Part shown: positions 47,049 to 56,729 of the stretch, in pieces
How the letters are laid out: each line of letters begins with the position of its first letter
Numbering within the stretch: the stretch's first letter is position 1
DNA from: Arthrobacter sp. MYb227
GTDB taxonomy: Bacteria > Actinomycetota > Actinomycetes > Actinomycetales > Micrococcaceae
Direction of reading: 5' to 3'
Assembly: GCF_002975435.1 (NCBI RefSeq)
Contig: NZ_PCPT01000017.1
Span: 1 to 58,485, forward strand
Length of the DNA stretch: 58,485 bases
Made by a program: the position numbers and the translations under genes
The notes under the pieces: generated by a model
What the model saw: the letters and a program-made list of their open reading frames with translations, nothing else
Database searches by the model: none
Told to the model about the DNA's origin: nothing

Positions 47049-48275
47049 ATGTCCATGACGATCTCTTCGACGAAAATTCAGCCAACAGTCACCGGAGCCG
47101 GAGAGCTGTTCCAGCACCTGCGTGACGGTGCGCCACGGACGCGGTCCGAGCTCGCGGCGGTGACGGGACTATCCCGGTCCACGATTGCCGCACGAGTCGA
47201 CGCGCTTTTGGACATCGGACTGATCGGGGCCGTGGGATCTGCCATGTCTTCAGGCGGAAGACCCCCCTCAACCTTTGCTTTCGCGCCCGAGTCACGCACG
47301 GTTCTGGCAGCAGACCTCGGCGCCGCCCACGGGATCTTGGCCCTCACCGATCTGGCTGGTCGCGTGATTGACCAGCTGCGTGCCGACATTGATATCAATG
47401 AAGGTCCCCTCCCGGTGCTGGAATGGGTGGTCAGCAGCTTCGCAGAGCTACTCGAGCGCAATAACCGAGATGTCTCGACGCTGTCGGGGATCGCGATAGG
47501 TGTCCCGGGGCCGGTTGAACATTCAACGGGACGGCCTACCAAGCCACCCATCATGCCCGGCTGGAATGACTTCGATATTCCCGGAACCATTCAGCAGACC
47601 TTCAAGGTCCCGGTTCTTGTCGATAACGATGTAAATATCATGGCGTTGGGCGAACAATCATTTAATTGGCCGGATACCGAGAATCTCATCTTCGTGAAGG
47701 TAGCAACCGGTATCGGAGTTGGCATCATCAGCGGCGGCGCGCTGCAGCGCGGCGCCCAGGGATCCGCGGGCGATCTGGGCCATGTGCAGGTTCCGGGAGG
47801 TGCCGAAATTCATTGCCGTTGCGGCAATAGCGGTTGCCTGGAAGCCCTGGCCGGAGGTCCCGCGGTGGCCAAGAGCCTAGCTGACCTGGGACTAGAAGCA
47901 CATACCCCCTCCGAGGTAGTGCGCCTTGCCGAATCGAATGATCCGGCAGCCATCGCCGTACTACGCCAAGCAGGACGTGATATCGGTTCGGTGCTTGCCA
48001 TGTGCGTCAATTTACTCAACCCATCGGTCATCGTGCTCGGCGGACGATTGGCAGATGCTGGGGAGCATGTCATCGCGGGAGTGCGTGAACTCGTGTACTT
48101 CCGCTCTACCCCTCTTGCCACCCAACATTTGGTCATCGTCGGTTCGGCCTCGGGAGACATGGCAGGTGTCCATGGTGCCAGCATGCTGGTCATCCAACAC
48201 GTGCTTTCCGCACGTGCCGTCGATAAATTAATCCAAGATCGAAACCCTGCCTCAATTCCCGAATTCACTAGGTAA
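47049..48275 (+). CDS. ROK-family transcriptional regulator
   Basis: About 408 aa. An N-terminal winged helix (TRSELAAVTGLSRSTIAARV) is followed by the ROK sugar-kinase-like domain. It includes the zinc-binding motif CRCGNSGCLEALA and the phosphate region GGALQRGAQGSAGDLGHV. It is divergent from the sugar ABC operon and is probably its repressor, relieved by the sugar. The ATG at 47049 or one two codons later is chosen; codons further upstream fall in the putative operator and have no ribosome site. Confidence 0.9.
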   Translation: MSMTISSTKIQPTVTGAGELFQHLRDGAPRTRSELAAVTGLSRSTIAARVDALLDIGLIGAVGSAMSSGGRPPSTFAFAPESRTVLAADLGAAHGILALTDLAGRVIDQLRADIDINEGPLPVLEWVVSSFAELLERNNRDVSTLSGIAIGVPGPVEHSTGRPTKPPIMPGWNDFDIPGTIQQTFKVPVLVDNDVNIMALGEQSFNWPDTENLIFVKVATGIGVGIISGGALQRGAQGSAGDLGHVQVPGGAEIHCRCGNSGCLEALAGGPAVAKSLADLGLEAHTPSEVVRLAESNDPAAIAVLRQAGRDIGSVLAMCVNLLNPSVIVLGGRLADAGEHVIAGVRELVYFRSTPLATQHLVIVGSASGDMAGVHGASMLVIQHVLSARAVDKLIQDRNPASIPEFTR

Positions 48276-48371
48276 TCCACGTGCCTTCAGCGCTCCCTTC
48301 AGGGCTCGAGGAGTCTTCCGGTCTGGAGACGGCGCGCCGTCAGTTCGCGGTACCGGAGAATCTTGGGAACA

Positions 48372-49031
48372 ATGGGGCAGGTGACTTCCCTTCCGTTTGA
48401 GACAATCCCCGCGCCGTGCCTAGGCAGAGTCGTAGCCGACTCCGAAGACCGGATCGCCTGGTTGCGTGCTCGTTCACAGGGAATCACAGCCACCGATGCC
48501 GCAAAACTTTCAACCCCGCGCTCCATCCAATCAGCGGCCTGGGACAAGTTGAATGGAACGAGTTTTGGTGGGAATTCCTACACCGAACATGGCCGGGCCC
48601 GTGAACCGGTGATCGCGGCCTGGGTACAGGAAAATTATGGGATTGCACCCTCTTCCCAGCTCTTTCACGCCGCCGAAAACCGCATTCACCTAGCCACTCC
48701 CGATGGGCTGGGAATCCGGGACACGGGCAAGGTTGAGCTTGCGGAAATCAAGACGACTAACAAGCCGTTCAAAACGATTCCACGCAATTATCTGCGCCAA
48801 ATCTTTTGGCAACAGTACGTCTTAGGCGCCGAACGCACGCTCTTTGTCTGGGAGCCGCATGTTAATTTTGTGCCAACCCACGATGAACCACTGACCCGCT
48901 GGGTGGATCGCGACGATTCGGAAATTGACGACCTGATTGGCAAGGTCGATCAGATGGTCGCGATCTTACGTCGCCAAACTGCCGCAGCCCGCCGTCGCGA
49001 AGATTACGGGCCCGCGGCACTTCACCTCTAG
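48372..49031 (+). CDS. YqaJ-type (lambda-exonuclease-fold) nuclease-like protein
   Basis: 219 aa. The sequence follows the YqaJ viral recombinase pattern. WLRARSQGITATDAAKL comes at the start, then TEHGRAREPVIAAWVQENYG with an active-site glutamate, LATPDGLG with the catalytic aspartate, and ELAEIKTT carrying the E-x-K motif. No recombinase partner (RecT/Bet) or phage gene is near. The ATG at 48372 is used; a TTG three codons upstream and a GTG three codons downstream are possible. Function outside phages is not established. Confidence 0.82.
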   Translation: MGQVTSLPFETIPAPCLGRVVADSEDRIAWLRARSQGITATDAAKLSTPRSIQSAAWDKLNGTSFGGNSYTEHGRAREPVIAAWVQENYGIAPSSQLFHAAENRIHLATPDGLGIRDTGKVELAEIKTTNKPFKTIPRNYLRQIFWQQYVLGAERTLFVWEPHVNFVPTHDEPLTRWVDRDDSEIDDLIGKVDQMVAILRRQTAAARRREDYGPAALHL

Positions 49032-49446
49032 GTTGCTGGGTCGCCAAGCCTCGAGTTGCGAATCTATGACTCATCTAAAATTCACACAAAGCAAAACGCG
49101 TAGATAGATTCTGGACTGCCGCACATGATTATCAGCCGGGGCAGTGCCATTTATTGCGAAAGCCCGGACTTTGGAGGGCAGTTTCCGATGGGCGTTCTCG
49201 AATCTAGAAAACCTCATATGCGGGCATTTTTACAGCGGTAGATCGCTTGAGAATTCTCCTGAAAAACGTCCCATTCGAGCCCTAGCGGTATCCCCACCTA
49301 CTGGCCAAACGATTCTCATAACCGCTCGTCAGACATGCAATGGCCGCTCACTCAATGGTGACCTTCAGCACTTCTCGACGCTACGTCTGTGGCACAATTA
49401 TTTCGTGACGTATGTCATCAACTTTTTCCGAAAGAAACAGGTCTCA
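49032..49446. other. Intergenic region
   Basis: No gene seen. An open frame runs through from 49144 into the next gene but the upstream part lacks family character and a ribosome site. Near the right end lies the short inverted repeat TGACGTATGTCA (49406-49417). Confidence 0.45.
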
Positions 49447-49926
49447 ATGTTTGAAAAAAAGATCGGCGATTCAATGAATCGACGCACCATCGTCAAGGGA
49501 GCAGCTTGGTCTGTTCCCGTTGTCGCATTAGCAGTAGCCGCACCAAGTGCCGCTGCTAGCGGCAATCCTGTAGCGGCAACCTTCTGGGGCACCTCAGCAA
49601 CAGCCTCTGTAATCAGTGGCAACACAACGAAGTATGTGCTTGATGGACAGGATGCTCTTTCAGATCCAGCTCTACTGCCAATTGGTTCACAGATGACGCT
49701 GACTCCAGGTCCGGGTGTGACTCTAACAATGGTTCGCAGCTCAGCTGGTGTTCTCGTGGAGCCCCAGACTGACGGATCTATCATCGTGACTATCATCGCT
49801 GCGGATATTACAGAAGTTGATCTTCGGTTCAGCCCAGTAGGCCCAGCAGGCTCGGGCTACACCATCACTACGAGCGTCCCCAACATCGCTCCGTTTACCG
49901 AAGACATCAACGTAGTTCTCCAGTAA
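49447..49926 (+). CDS. Secreted protein with twin-arginine-type signal, function unknown
   Basis: 159 aa. The N-terminus MNRRTIVKGAAWSVPVVALA followed by an Ala-rich cleavage region is a form frequent in actinobacterial exported proteins and contains twin arginines, so Tat export is likely. The mature part (about 120 residues) is rich in Thr, Ser, Val and Pro and appears all-beta; it has no cysteine, no membrane anchor and no LPXTG. Two starts are possible: ATG 49447 (nine extra residues) and ATG 49474 (directly at the signal). I recognise no family. Confidence 0.72.
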   Translation: MFEKKIGDSMNRRTIVKGAAWSVPVVALAVAAPSAAASGNPVAATFWGTSATASVISGNTTKYVLDGQDALSDPALLPIGSQMTLTPGPGVTLTMVRSSAGVLVEPQTDGSIIVTIIAADITEVDLRFSPVGPAGSGYTITTSVPNIAPFTEDINVVLQ

Positions 49927-50024
49927 CTATTTCTCTGCAACTTTCTCAAGTGCGCGTCCATGCTCGCGCGAACGCCCAATGAGCAGAATCTGTGAAACAC
50001 ATGTGACAGCAGATTGAGTGCGAA

Positions 50025-50078
50025 GGAACTCTCGTTCGGTCAGATACAGCTTGATGCATTTGACCGAACGAGAGCTCC
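50025..50078. terminator. Hairpin terminator between convergent genes
   Basis: 18-bp stem with one mismatch: GGAACTCTCGTTCGGTCA at 50025-50042 and its near-complement at 50061-50078, with an 18-base loop. It is followed by TTATTTTGATTATTC on the plus strand. The rest of the interval 49927-50265 has no gene that I can support. Confidence 0.75.
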
Positions 50079-50265
50079 TTATTTTGATTATTCTCGTTAG
50101 CCAGTTTCCCACTCGCCCTAGTTCTTGTTTCCAAGTAAGCGCGGCAACCAATCTTTTCCGCCCTCCGATCCGTCAGCGCATACGCAAGGTATAGATACTC
50201 TCGTCTGAGCAACCGAGTCGGCGTTTCCTAGTTTGCAGGTCACTTATTAACCAATAGTCAAACCG

Positions 50266-51372
50266 TTAGACCGGCTGCACGCCGCCGCTAAGCGGCTTGG
50301 GCAGGGCTTCGGGATAGTCGCGACCCAGCTCCGCAATGAGATGCTCACGAACATAGTTGCGTAATTCGTAGAGGTCTCCGGGGTTCCGGGCGCTCACCGC
50401 GATGGTGACCTTGAGAATTCCACCAATGGCGTCGGTAACGTTCAGCGAGCCTACGCGGCCATCCCACCAATCAGATGCCGCAAGAAGTTGCTCGGTGCGC
50501 GTGCGCAGATGCTCAATTGGCGCATTCCAGTTCAGATCCAAGAGCACCGTGCCATTGATTTCGGTGCTGCGCCGCGACCAGTTCTCAAAGGGTGTTGTCG
50601 TGAAGTAGGTGGAGGGAATGATCATCCGACGTCCATCGAGTAAGAGCACCACAACATAGGTCAGGGTGATTTCTTCAATGGTGCCGCGCTGGGTCTCAAC
50701 AACCACTGTGTCATTGACGCGAATAGCGTCGGTGAAGGCAATCTGCAGCCCGGCAAAAACATTGGCAAGCGACGATTGCACGGCCAGGGCTGCCACCACG
50801 GAGATCAAACCTGCCGAGGCCAAGAGTCCGGCACCCAAGGCGCGAACTTCCGGGATGGTCAGCAACGTTCCGGCCACGGCAAGGACAAGAATCAGCGCCG
50901 TTGCCACCCGACGGAGCAGCCCCACCTGGGTCTGAATTTTAGCCAGTCGGCGCGGATTTTCAAGATCCACCCGATATTTGGCAAGCACCATATCTTCAAG
51001 CAGTGCCAGCAGCACGATGATCAGCCAGGCAATGGAGACGACAAGCCCAATAAGCAGCAAGAACTGCCAGAGCCGTAACCACTCATTGTCTTTGAGCGTG
51101 ATGGCCAAGGAAATCTTGACCGAGGCAAAACTCAGTGCCCACCACAGTGGCATCCGGCCCTTGGCCGCATCCTTGGCCAGCGTGGGACGTTTGCGCAATA
51201 GCTGAGCCACCATCAGGGCAGCAACCATGGCAATGACGAAGGCAGCGGCTAACCCAACGGCAATTACCACCCAGGGACGCACGGGTTCCGGAATGGATTC
51301 GGTATTGGTGATAACCCCATCGAGCGTCGCATCAAGGGTTGTATCTAGCGGTGTGGTGGAGAAAAACAGCAT
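50266..51372 (-). CDS. MscS-family mechanosensitive ion channel
   Basis: 368 aa with four to five membrane helices at the N-terminus. The MscS pore and beta domain follows: GLLASAGLISVVAALAVQSS as the pore helix, then FAGLQIAFTDAIRVNDTVVV and GTIEEITLTYVVVLLLDGRR. It would release solutes on hypo-osmotic shock, though small MscS-like proteins can have other roles. ATG start. Single gene. Confidence 0.92.
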   Translation of the reverse strand: MLFFSTTPLDTTLDATLDGVITNTESIPEPVRPWVVIAVGLAAAFVIAMVAALMVAQLLRKRPTLAKDAAKGRMPLWWALSFASVKISLAITLKDNEWLRLWQFLLLIGLVVSIAWLIIVLLALLEDMVLAKYRVDLENPRRLAKIQTQVGLLRRVATALILVLAVAGTLLTIPEVRALGAGLLASAGLISVVAALAVQSSLANVFAGLQIAFTDAIRVNDTVVVETQRGTIEEITLTYVVVLLLDGRRMIIPSTYFTTTPFENWSRRSTEINGTVLLDLNWNAPIEHLRTRTEQLLAASDWWDGRVGSLNVTDAIGGILKVTIAVSARNPGDLYELRNYVREHLIAELGRDYPEALPKPLSGGVQPV

Positions 51373-51590
51373 GGGTTACACATTGCCACAAGTCCTTGGT
51401 CGGTTGCTGAACGTGATCTTGGGGCTCGTTCGATCACCGAGTCATTACATGCTTAGCAAGATTGGATATATCCCCTTGAACTAGGACAATTTTGCGCGCA
51501 CGCTGATCCTGCCGAACATACTTTTTAGCTCCCGAGTTGATCCAGCTTTTCTTGTGTCGGCTCAAAATTTTTCAAGGATGTGAATGCATA

Positions 51591-52148
51591 ATGAACAAGA
51601 AAATCACCGCCTCGCTGGCCGGGATTTTGCTGGTGGCGGGGCTGGGTATCGGGCCCGGTGCCACCGCAACAACGGCCGCGACCGCCCCGTATTGCGGGAT
51701 TACTTGGGGTTCGCTCGCCGATAGGACAACCGGTTCAACAACAGCAACAATTTCCAATGTCCGCACCGGAGAACACACATGCTACGACCGGATGGTCATT
51801 GACCTCAAGGGCAAAATCAAGGGCTACGATGTACGCTACGTCAGCGCCTTCTACACCGAGGGACAAGGCAAGCTCGTCCCACTAACCGGTGCAGCAGATC
51901 TGCGCATCATCGTTAACGCACCGGCCTACAACCGTTATGGGACGCCAACCTATAACCCCACCCATAGGCTGCACGTACGCAATGTCAGCGATTATCGGAC
52001 CTTTGATCAGGTTGCCTTCCTGGGCAGCTTTGAGGGACAGTCATCCTTTGGGCTGGGCGTGCGCGCCAGGCTTCCTTTTAGGACCTTTGTGCTGACCGGC
52101 CCCGGAGATACAAGCCGGCTGGTCATTGACGTTGCTCATCGCTGGTGA
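51591..52148 (+). CDS. Secreted protein with AMIN-like domain
   Basis: 185 aa. Signal peptide (MNKKITASLAGILLVAGLGI, cleavage after an Ala/Thr-rich stretch) followed by a domain of about 135 residues. It has CGITWGS, then YDRMVIDLKGKIKGYDVRYV and a C-terminal RLVIDVAHRW, which match the AMIN-like beta-sandwich of actinobacterial secreted proteins. Two cysteines are placed to pair. AMIN domains often bind the cell envelope. The upstream frame is not part of the gene. A strong terminator follows. Confidence 0.85.
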   Translation: MNKKITASLAGILLVAGLGIGPGATATTAATAPYCGITWGSLADRTTGSTTATISNVRTGEHTCYDRMVIDLKGKIKGYDVRYVSAFYTEGQGKLVPLTGAADLRIIVNAPAYNRYGTPTYNPTHRLHVRNVSDYRTFDQVAFLGSFEGQSSFGLGVRARLPFRTFVLTGPGDTSRLVIDVAHRW

Positions 52149-52178
52149 TCGCTGAACCCACACAGCAAAATCATCGTC

Positions 52179-52223
52179 CGTGGTGCCTTCTCCCCTGATT
52201 CTTTGGGGCAAGAAGGCACCACG
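52179..52223 (+). terminator. Rho-independent terminator after the AMIN-like gene
   Basis: 13-bp stem CGTGGTGCCTTCT (52179-52191) with 52211-52223, extended by inner CCCC/GGGG pairing, and followed by a CTTTTAT run on the plus strand. Confidence 0.9.
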
Positions 52224-52304
52224 CTTTTATCCGTATGTTGCACTGCATGACAAAAGCACGTCATCCCGGAGCACAAGCGCCTTGCTATGTGCCACGATTC
52301 AGTT

Positions 52305-53300
52305 ATGAGTATCGCGCGCCCCTATCAGCAAGTCGACGTTTTCTCTTCCGGCCCCTATTCGGGCAATGGATTAGCCGTAGTTCTCAACGGTGAAGACCTC
52401 ACCGACGAGCAGATGCTGAACTTCGCCAACTGGACTAATCTCGCCGAAACCGCGTTTCTGCTTCCGGCGACCGAGCCGACGGCCGACTACCGGGTACGAA
52501 TCTTCACCACCACCACCGAGCTGCCCTTTGCCGGGCACCCAACCTTGGGAGCCGCACATGCGTGGCTGCAATCCGGTGGAGTGCCAAAAAATCCTGCCGG
52601 CATCATTCAGCAGTGCGGGGCCGGACTGATTGAAGTTCGCCGAGTTCCGACCGGAGGTTCGTCCGATCTTGAACGTCTTGCCTTCAAGGCTCCAGCCTTG
52701 GTACGAACCGGTGAGCTGGAACCCGATGTTCTTGAATGGGCAATTTCCGGGCTAGGGCTAGCCCCCGAAGATGTGTTGGCCCACCAATGGCTTGTCAATG
52801 GCCCAAACTTTGCCGGCCTGCTATTGCGCGATGCAGATCTGGTCTTGGGACTCGAACCCGATTATCAGGCCCTGCAGGGCCTTGAGGTCGGCGTCATTGG
52901 TGCCTTCACCAATGCCGGAATCCCGGCACCATCCTATGATCCGCAGACTCGCTCGGAACGACCGGCCGGGGCACGCGAAGAATTACGTGCTGTGTCAGCG
53001 GCCGATGAGCGCCGCAGTTCCCAACGTTTCCGCAATGTTGTGACAGGTGCCCCGGCAGATTATGAGGTGCGTGCCTTTATCCCCGGCGAAGGACTCCCGG
53101 AAGATCCGGCAACTGGTTCATTGAATGCCGGCTTTGGCATCTGGCTCACCGAATCGGGTCTTGCACCGGAAAACTACACCGTCCGTCAGGGCACCCGTTT
53201 GGGACGTTCGGCAATCTTGCATGTTGACCGCAGCGGCGCCGATGTCTGGATCTCCGGCCATGCCGTGACCTGCATCGAAGGCGTCGTGCATCTTCCCTAG
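52305..53300 (+). CDS. PhzF-family isomerase/epimerase
   Basis: 331 aa with the two-lobed PhzF/diaminopimelate-epimerase-like fold. The first lobe has NLAETAFLLP with the catalytic-position glutamate and PFAGHPTLGAAHAW; the second has EDPATGSLNAGFGIWL. These blocks identify the family clearly. Physiological substrates of most members are unknown. The ATG at 52305 is favoured; a frame six codons longer also exists. Single gene between a terminator and an MFS gene on the same strand. Confidence 0.92.
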   Translation: MSIARPYQQVDVFSSGPYSGNGLAVVLNGEDLTDEQMLNFANWTNLAETAFLLPATEPTADYRVRIFTTTTELPFAGHPTLGAAHAWLQSGGVPKNPAGIIQQCGAGLIEVRRVPTGGSSDLERLAFKAPALVRTGELEPDVLEWAISGLGLAPEDVLAHQWLVNGPNFAGLLLRDADLVLGLEPDYQALQGLEVGVIGAFTNAGIPAPSYDPQTRSERPAGAREELRAVSAADERRSSQRFRNVVTGAPADYEVRAFIPGEGLPEDPATGSLNAGFGIWLTESGLAPENYTVRQGTRLGRSAILHVDRSGADVWISGHAVTCIEGVVHLP

Positions 53301-53400
53301 TGGGCATCCAAAGCATGAAGAAATAAGAGGGGCTTTGGCCGCATGTGAGGTGCGGCTCAAGACCCTATTGTTGATCCGTCATCGGGCGTAAGCTCTATCG

Positions 53401-54927
53401 GTGAGCGTGAATAAGACCGATGCCGAAGCGGCACAAGACAAAATTGCCTGGGGTGCCCTGTGGGCGCTAGTTATCGGGTTCTTCATGATTTTAGTGGACT
53501 CCACCATCGTCTCCACCGCCATGCCGGCCATCATGAGCGGACTAGACACCGACATTAACGGTGTCATCTGGGTCAACAGTGCCTATCTTTTGGCTTTTGC
53601 CGTGCCGCTGCTGATCACGGGACGTTTGGGTGATCGATTTGGGCCGCGCACCATCTTCTTGATCGGTCTATTCGTTTTTACCGCCTCATCGCTGTGGTGT
53701 GGTTTGTCCTCAAGTGTTGAATCGTTGATCATTGCCCGCGTGGTGCAGGGGCTTGGCGCCTCGATGATGAGCCCGCAGACCATGACCTTCATTACCCGCA
53801 TGTTCCCCTATGCTCGCCGTGGTGCTGCCATGGGCGTCTGGGGCGCGGTTGCGGGTATTGCAACACTTGTGGGTCCGATCCTTGGTGGCATCTTCGTTGA
53901 CACCCTGGGCTGGGAATGGATCTTCTTTGTCAACGTGCCGGTGGGCATCTTGGCCATCTGGCGAGTATTTCTCAAGGTGCCGGAACTCCCGCGCCATTCA
54001 CATTCCTTTGACTGGCTCGGTGTGGGGCTCAGCGCCGTAGCCATGTTCTTGCTGGTCTTTGGCATTCAGGAAGGCAACGGACACGATTGGCAGGCCTTTA
54101 TTGGCCCCATCGGCTCCTGGCATATGATTGTCGCCGGCATCGTGCTGCTGGTACTTTTCGTCATCTGGCAAGCCAAAATCAAGGCAGAACCGTTAGTCCC
54201 CTTAGGGCTCTTCAAGGACCGAAATTTCTCCCTAGCCAACGTGGCAATCACCTTCATGGGTTTGGCGATCACCGCCATGAGCTTCCCCATGATTCTGTAC
54301 CTACAGTCGGTACGCGGGCTGACCCCAACGCTTTCGGCCCTGATGCTCGCACCCATGGCCGTAGTAGCTGGAGTGCTGGCACCAATCGTTGGCAAGAATG
54401 TGTCAAAGGTTGAGGCCAAGTTCTTTGCGATTCCCGGGTTCTTCCTCTTTGGCGCAGCAATTACCGCGTACGGGTTGATCCTGCGCGAAGACACACCGTT
54501 CTGGGTACTGCTGATTCCGCCGGTATTCATGGGCTTGGGCTCGGCAATGATCTGGCCGTCGGTCTCGTTGACAGCCACCCGAGATTTGGGTCAGGCAGAT
54601 GCCGGTGCCGGCTCCGGAATTTATAACACCACCCGTCAGGTTGGTGCAGTGCTTGGCTCGGCCTTGATTGCGTTGATGATGGAATCGCGTATCTCCGCGG
54701 AATCACAGAAGGCGCTCGAAGCTGCGGCTTCCAGCGCCCAGGGGGCAGCCTCCGTGGCCAGTGGCGCTGGATCAGAGGTAGGCATGGGGGCAGTAGTTCC
54801 AGAGTTCCTGCATCAGGCGTTCTCCTTGGCCTTAGGCCAGGCACTGCTCTTGCCGGGGTTGATTGCCATGGCCGGTGCCATCGTAGCGCTATTCTTCCGC
54901 AAGGGTGCCAAACCCAAGAGCAAATAG
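53401..54927 (+). CDS. MFS drug exporter, DHA2 (14-helix) type
   Basis: 508 aa with about fourteen membrane helices. Motifs include LVDSTIVSTAMPAIMSGL in the first helix, GRLGDRFGPRTIF (motif A) and GVWGAVAGIATLVGPILGG (antiporter motif C). These match proton-coupled drug:H+ antiporters of the EmrB/QacA group. It starts with GTG at 53401; a second GTG two codons on is possible. A long perfect hairpin follows the stop. Substrate unknown. Confidence 0.93.
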   Translation: MSVNKTDAEAAQDKIAWGALWALVIGFFMILVDSTIVSTAMPAIMSGLDTDINGVIWVNSAYLLAFAVPLLITGRLGDRFGPRTIFLIGLFVFTASSLWCGLSSSVESLIIARVVQGLGASMMSPQTMTFITRMFPYARRGAAMGVWGAVAGIATLVGPILGGIFVDTLGWEWIFFVNVPVGILAIWRVFLKVPELPRHSHSFDWLGVGLSAVAMFLLVFGIQEGNGHDWQAFIGPIGSWHMIVAGIVLLVLFVIWQAKIKAEPLVPLGLFKDRNFSLANVAITFMGLAITAMSFPMILYLQSVRGLTPTLSALMLAPMAVVAGVLAPIVGKNVSKVEAKFFAIPGFFLFGAAITAYGLILREDTPFWVLLIPPVFMGLGSAMIWPSVSLTATRDLGQADAGAGSGIYNTTRQVGAVLGSALIALMMESRISAESQKALEAAASSAQGAASVASGAGSEVGMGAVVPEFLHQAFSLALGQALLLPGLIAMAGAIVALFFRKGAKPKSK

Positions 54928-54960
54928 TCACAGCACATAGCCCCATGGGCTTAGGGCTCA

Positions 54961-55013
54961 AAATGTTTGTGGCTGCGGCCAACCTTAGAGGTTGGCCGCA
55001 GCCACAAACATTT
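54961..55013. terminator. Bidirectional hairpin terminator
   Basis: Perfect 24-bp stem (arms 54961-54984 and 54990-55013, starting AAATGTTTGTGGCTGCGGCC) with a five-base loop between the convergent MFS and DoxX genes. The stem ends are A/T-rich, giving a T run in either direction. Confidence 0.92.
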
Positions 55014-55053
55014 ACGCGACAGCCATCATTCAAGCCATATGGTTCGGGCTTGG

Positions 55054-55503
55054 TTAGTTCTTGACCGCCTTGGCGACTTCCTTAATCTTGGTTTTGTTTT
55101 TGCCGCGACCAAAGACCATCGCTACGGCCATGCCAGCAAGCCAGAAGTCCTTGGCTAGGGCTACGCCGTTGGCGGATGGGCGAATGCCGTCGGATTCGGT
55201 CATCCCCGGCGTCTTGAGGTACACGGCGACAAGGCCAGCGGCGAAGGCGCCAAGGCCCAGACCGACGAGCCGTGAGGGAAGGAATGGAGTCAGTAATGCT
55301 GCTCCCAAACCAATCTCGCCCACGGCAAGCGCCTTACCAAAGACGGCTGGTTCAAGCTTTTCCACCTGAGGTATAGCGTTAGCGGTCATTGCTTGCAGGC
55401 CCTGTGCGGATTCTGCGGGCAGGCGTAGTTTTCCAACGCCACTATTGAGAATGTAGGCACCCGATACGAGTCGCAATGCTAGGTTGGCAATGTTCAAGGC
55501 CAT
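55054..55503 (-). CDS. DoxX-family small membrane protein
   Basis: 149 aa with four hydrophobic segments. The first helix LRLVSGAYILNSGVGKL and the pair EPAVFGKALAVGEIGLGAALL fit the DoxX/DoxD-like family, which is commonly found with thiol-redox or integral membrane partner proteins; the biochemical role varies. AGGAGAAA precedes the ATG at 55503. A longer frame upstream lacks family character. C-terminus is lysine-rich and cytoplasmic. Confidence 0.85.
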   Translation of the reverse strand: MALNIANLALRLVSGAYILNSGVGKLRLPAESAQGLQAMTANAIPQVEKLEPAVFGKALAVGEIGLGAALLTPFLPSRLVGLGLGAFAAGLVAVYLKTPGMTESDGIRPSANGVALAKDFWLAGMAVAMVFGRGKNKTKIKEVAKAVKN

Positions 55504-55640
55504 GAGGGTTTCTCCTGATCGTTGGGGGCATGAGTTCTTTCCCACTCTCCACCCTATGGTTCGGACGCCCCGATGAGCTAGTACCGATCGTAATTATGTA
55601 CAGATTCCCATTACGAGTTGTTTGCTACAAACTTTGATCT

Positions 55641-56729
55641 CTAGAAAGACCGCACTGGCTGAAGAGACTTTTTCCAGAGGTGAGTAGCACCGAAGATCAT
55701 CTTGTTCCACGATTTTTCGGTGATGAAGATGAAATCGACTGCTATGAGAGTCAGTGAGAACCAGGGAAGCCCCATGAGCACGGCAATGCCTAGGTGGAAT
55801 GCCATGATGCCTACAAGAGCTATGACGCGAGTCGGGTGAGTCAAGAGCATCATCGGGAAGAGCATCTGCAAGATCACCGAACCCCAGGTAGCGATCGCTA
55901 CCGTCCATCCGAAGGTCGTTGCTAGCTCCGATAGACCAGGCCACGTACCAAATTGGATAGTTTGCAATGGTGCATACACGGCAGTTCCGTCTTGCCATGG
56001 TGTTCCTGCGGCCTTATATAGGGCCCCAGAAGCATAGACGAAGCACACCTGTGCCGTCAGTGCCACCAACACCAAGTTGTTGAACAAGTTGGAATAAGCA
56101 GGATTCTTTTCAAAGATCCGCTCTCCCCGCCACACACGCACGACCCACGGCCCAGAGGATTGTTGCGTATTTTTAGCTCGACGGCGCGAATCTAGGGACC
56201 ATACCTGAGTGGCATCGGCAAAGAAGAACAGCAGCAACGCTATGCGGTACATGTTGTCGCCCTGATCGCCCAGTTGGTCTTGCGATTCAATGAAACTAAC
56301 CCAGAGCACGAAGTACACCGGAAGCACCAATTTGAAGCGCCAACCTACGGTAACCAGTATCGCTAAGACCAACAGGAACAGATACATCAGCGTGAAGAGT
56401 GTCGCCGAGGGCATGACGGTACGGAACGTACTGAAGAGCCAGATCTCGGGAAATGCACTGCTGGGTGCTGCCCACTCGCCGTTCCACATCGATCCAGGTC
56501 CCATTGAATACAACCGTGTGGACCAGTTACTGAGCAGAATTCCGATTCCCGCGATGCCGAAAGCCATACGAGCTACCGAAAGCCCATGCTTTGCTTTCTT
56601 GGATCCCAGCAACCAGTTCTCACAGAAAACCAGAATATTGCGGATAGTTTCGACCACCCTGAGCAGAAGCTTCTGAATTGTCAGGCCAATGAAGCGGCCG
56701 GAACGCTGAATCACACGTACGGGGTTCAT
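55641..56729 (-). CDS. HTTM-domain membrane protein (vitamin K-dependent carboxylase-like)
   Basis: 362 aa with about six to eight membrane helices after a 50-residue basic N-terminus. The run HGLSVARMAFGIAGIGILLS, SSAFPEIWLFSTF and RIALLLFFFADATQVWSLD is typical of HTTM (horizontally transferred transmembrane) proteins, which are related to gamma-glutamyl carboxylase. The C-terminal catalytic lumenal domain of true vitamin K carboxylase is not present in full. The ATG overlaps the stop of the DUF5819 gene by four bases (ATGA), so the two are coupled. Bacterial HTTM proteins have no settled function. Confidence 0.88.
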   Translation of the reverse strand: MNPVRVIQRSGRFIGLTIQKLLLRVVETIRNILVFCENWLLGSKKAKHGLSVARMAFGIAGIGILLSNWSTRLYSMGPGSMWNGEWAAPSSAFPEIWLFSTFRTVMPSATLFTLMYLFLLVLAILVTVGWRFKLVLPVYFVLWVSFIESQDQLGDQGDNMYRIALLLFFFADATQVWSLDSRRRAKNTQQSSGPWVVRVWRGERIFEKNPAYSNLFNNLVLVALTAQVCFVYASGALYKAAGTPWQDGTAVYAPLQTIQFGTWPGLSELATTFGWTVAIATWGSVILQMLFPMMLLTHPTRVIALVGIMAFHLGIAVLMGLPWFSLTLIAVDFIFITEKSWNKMIFGATHLWKKSLQPVRSF

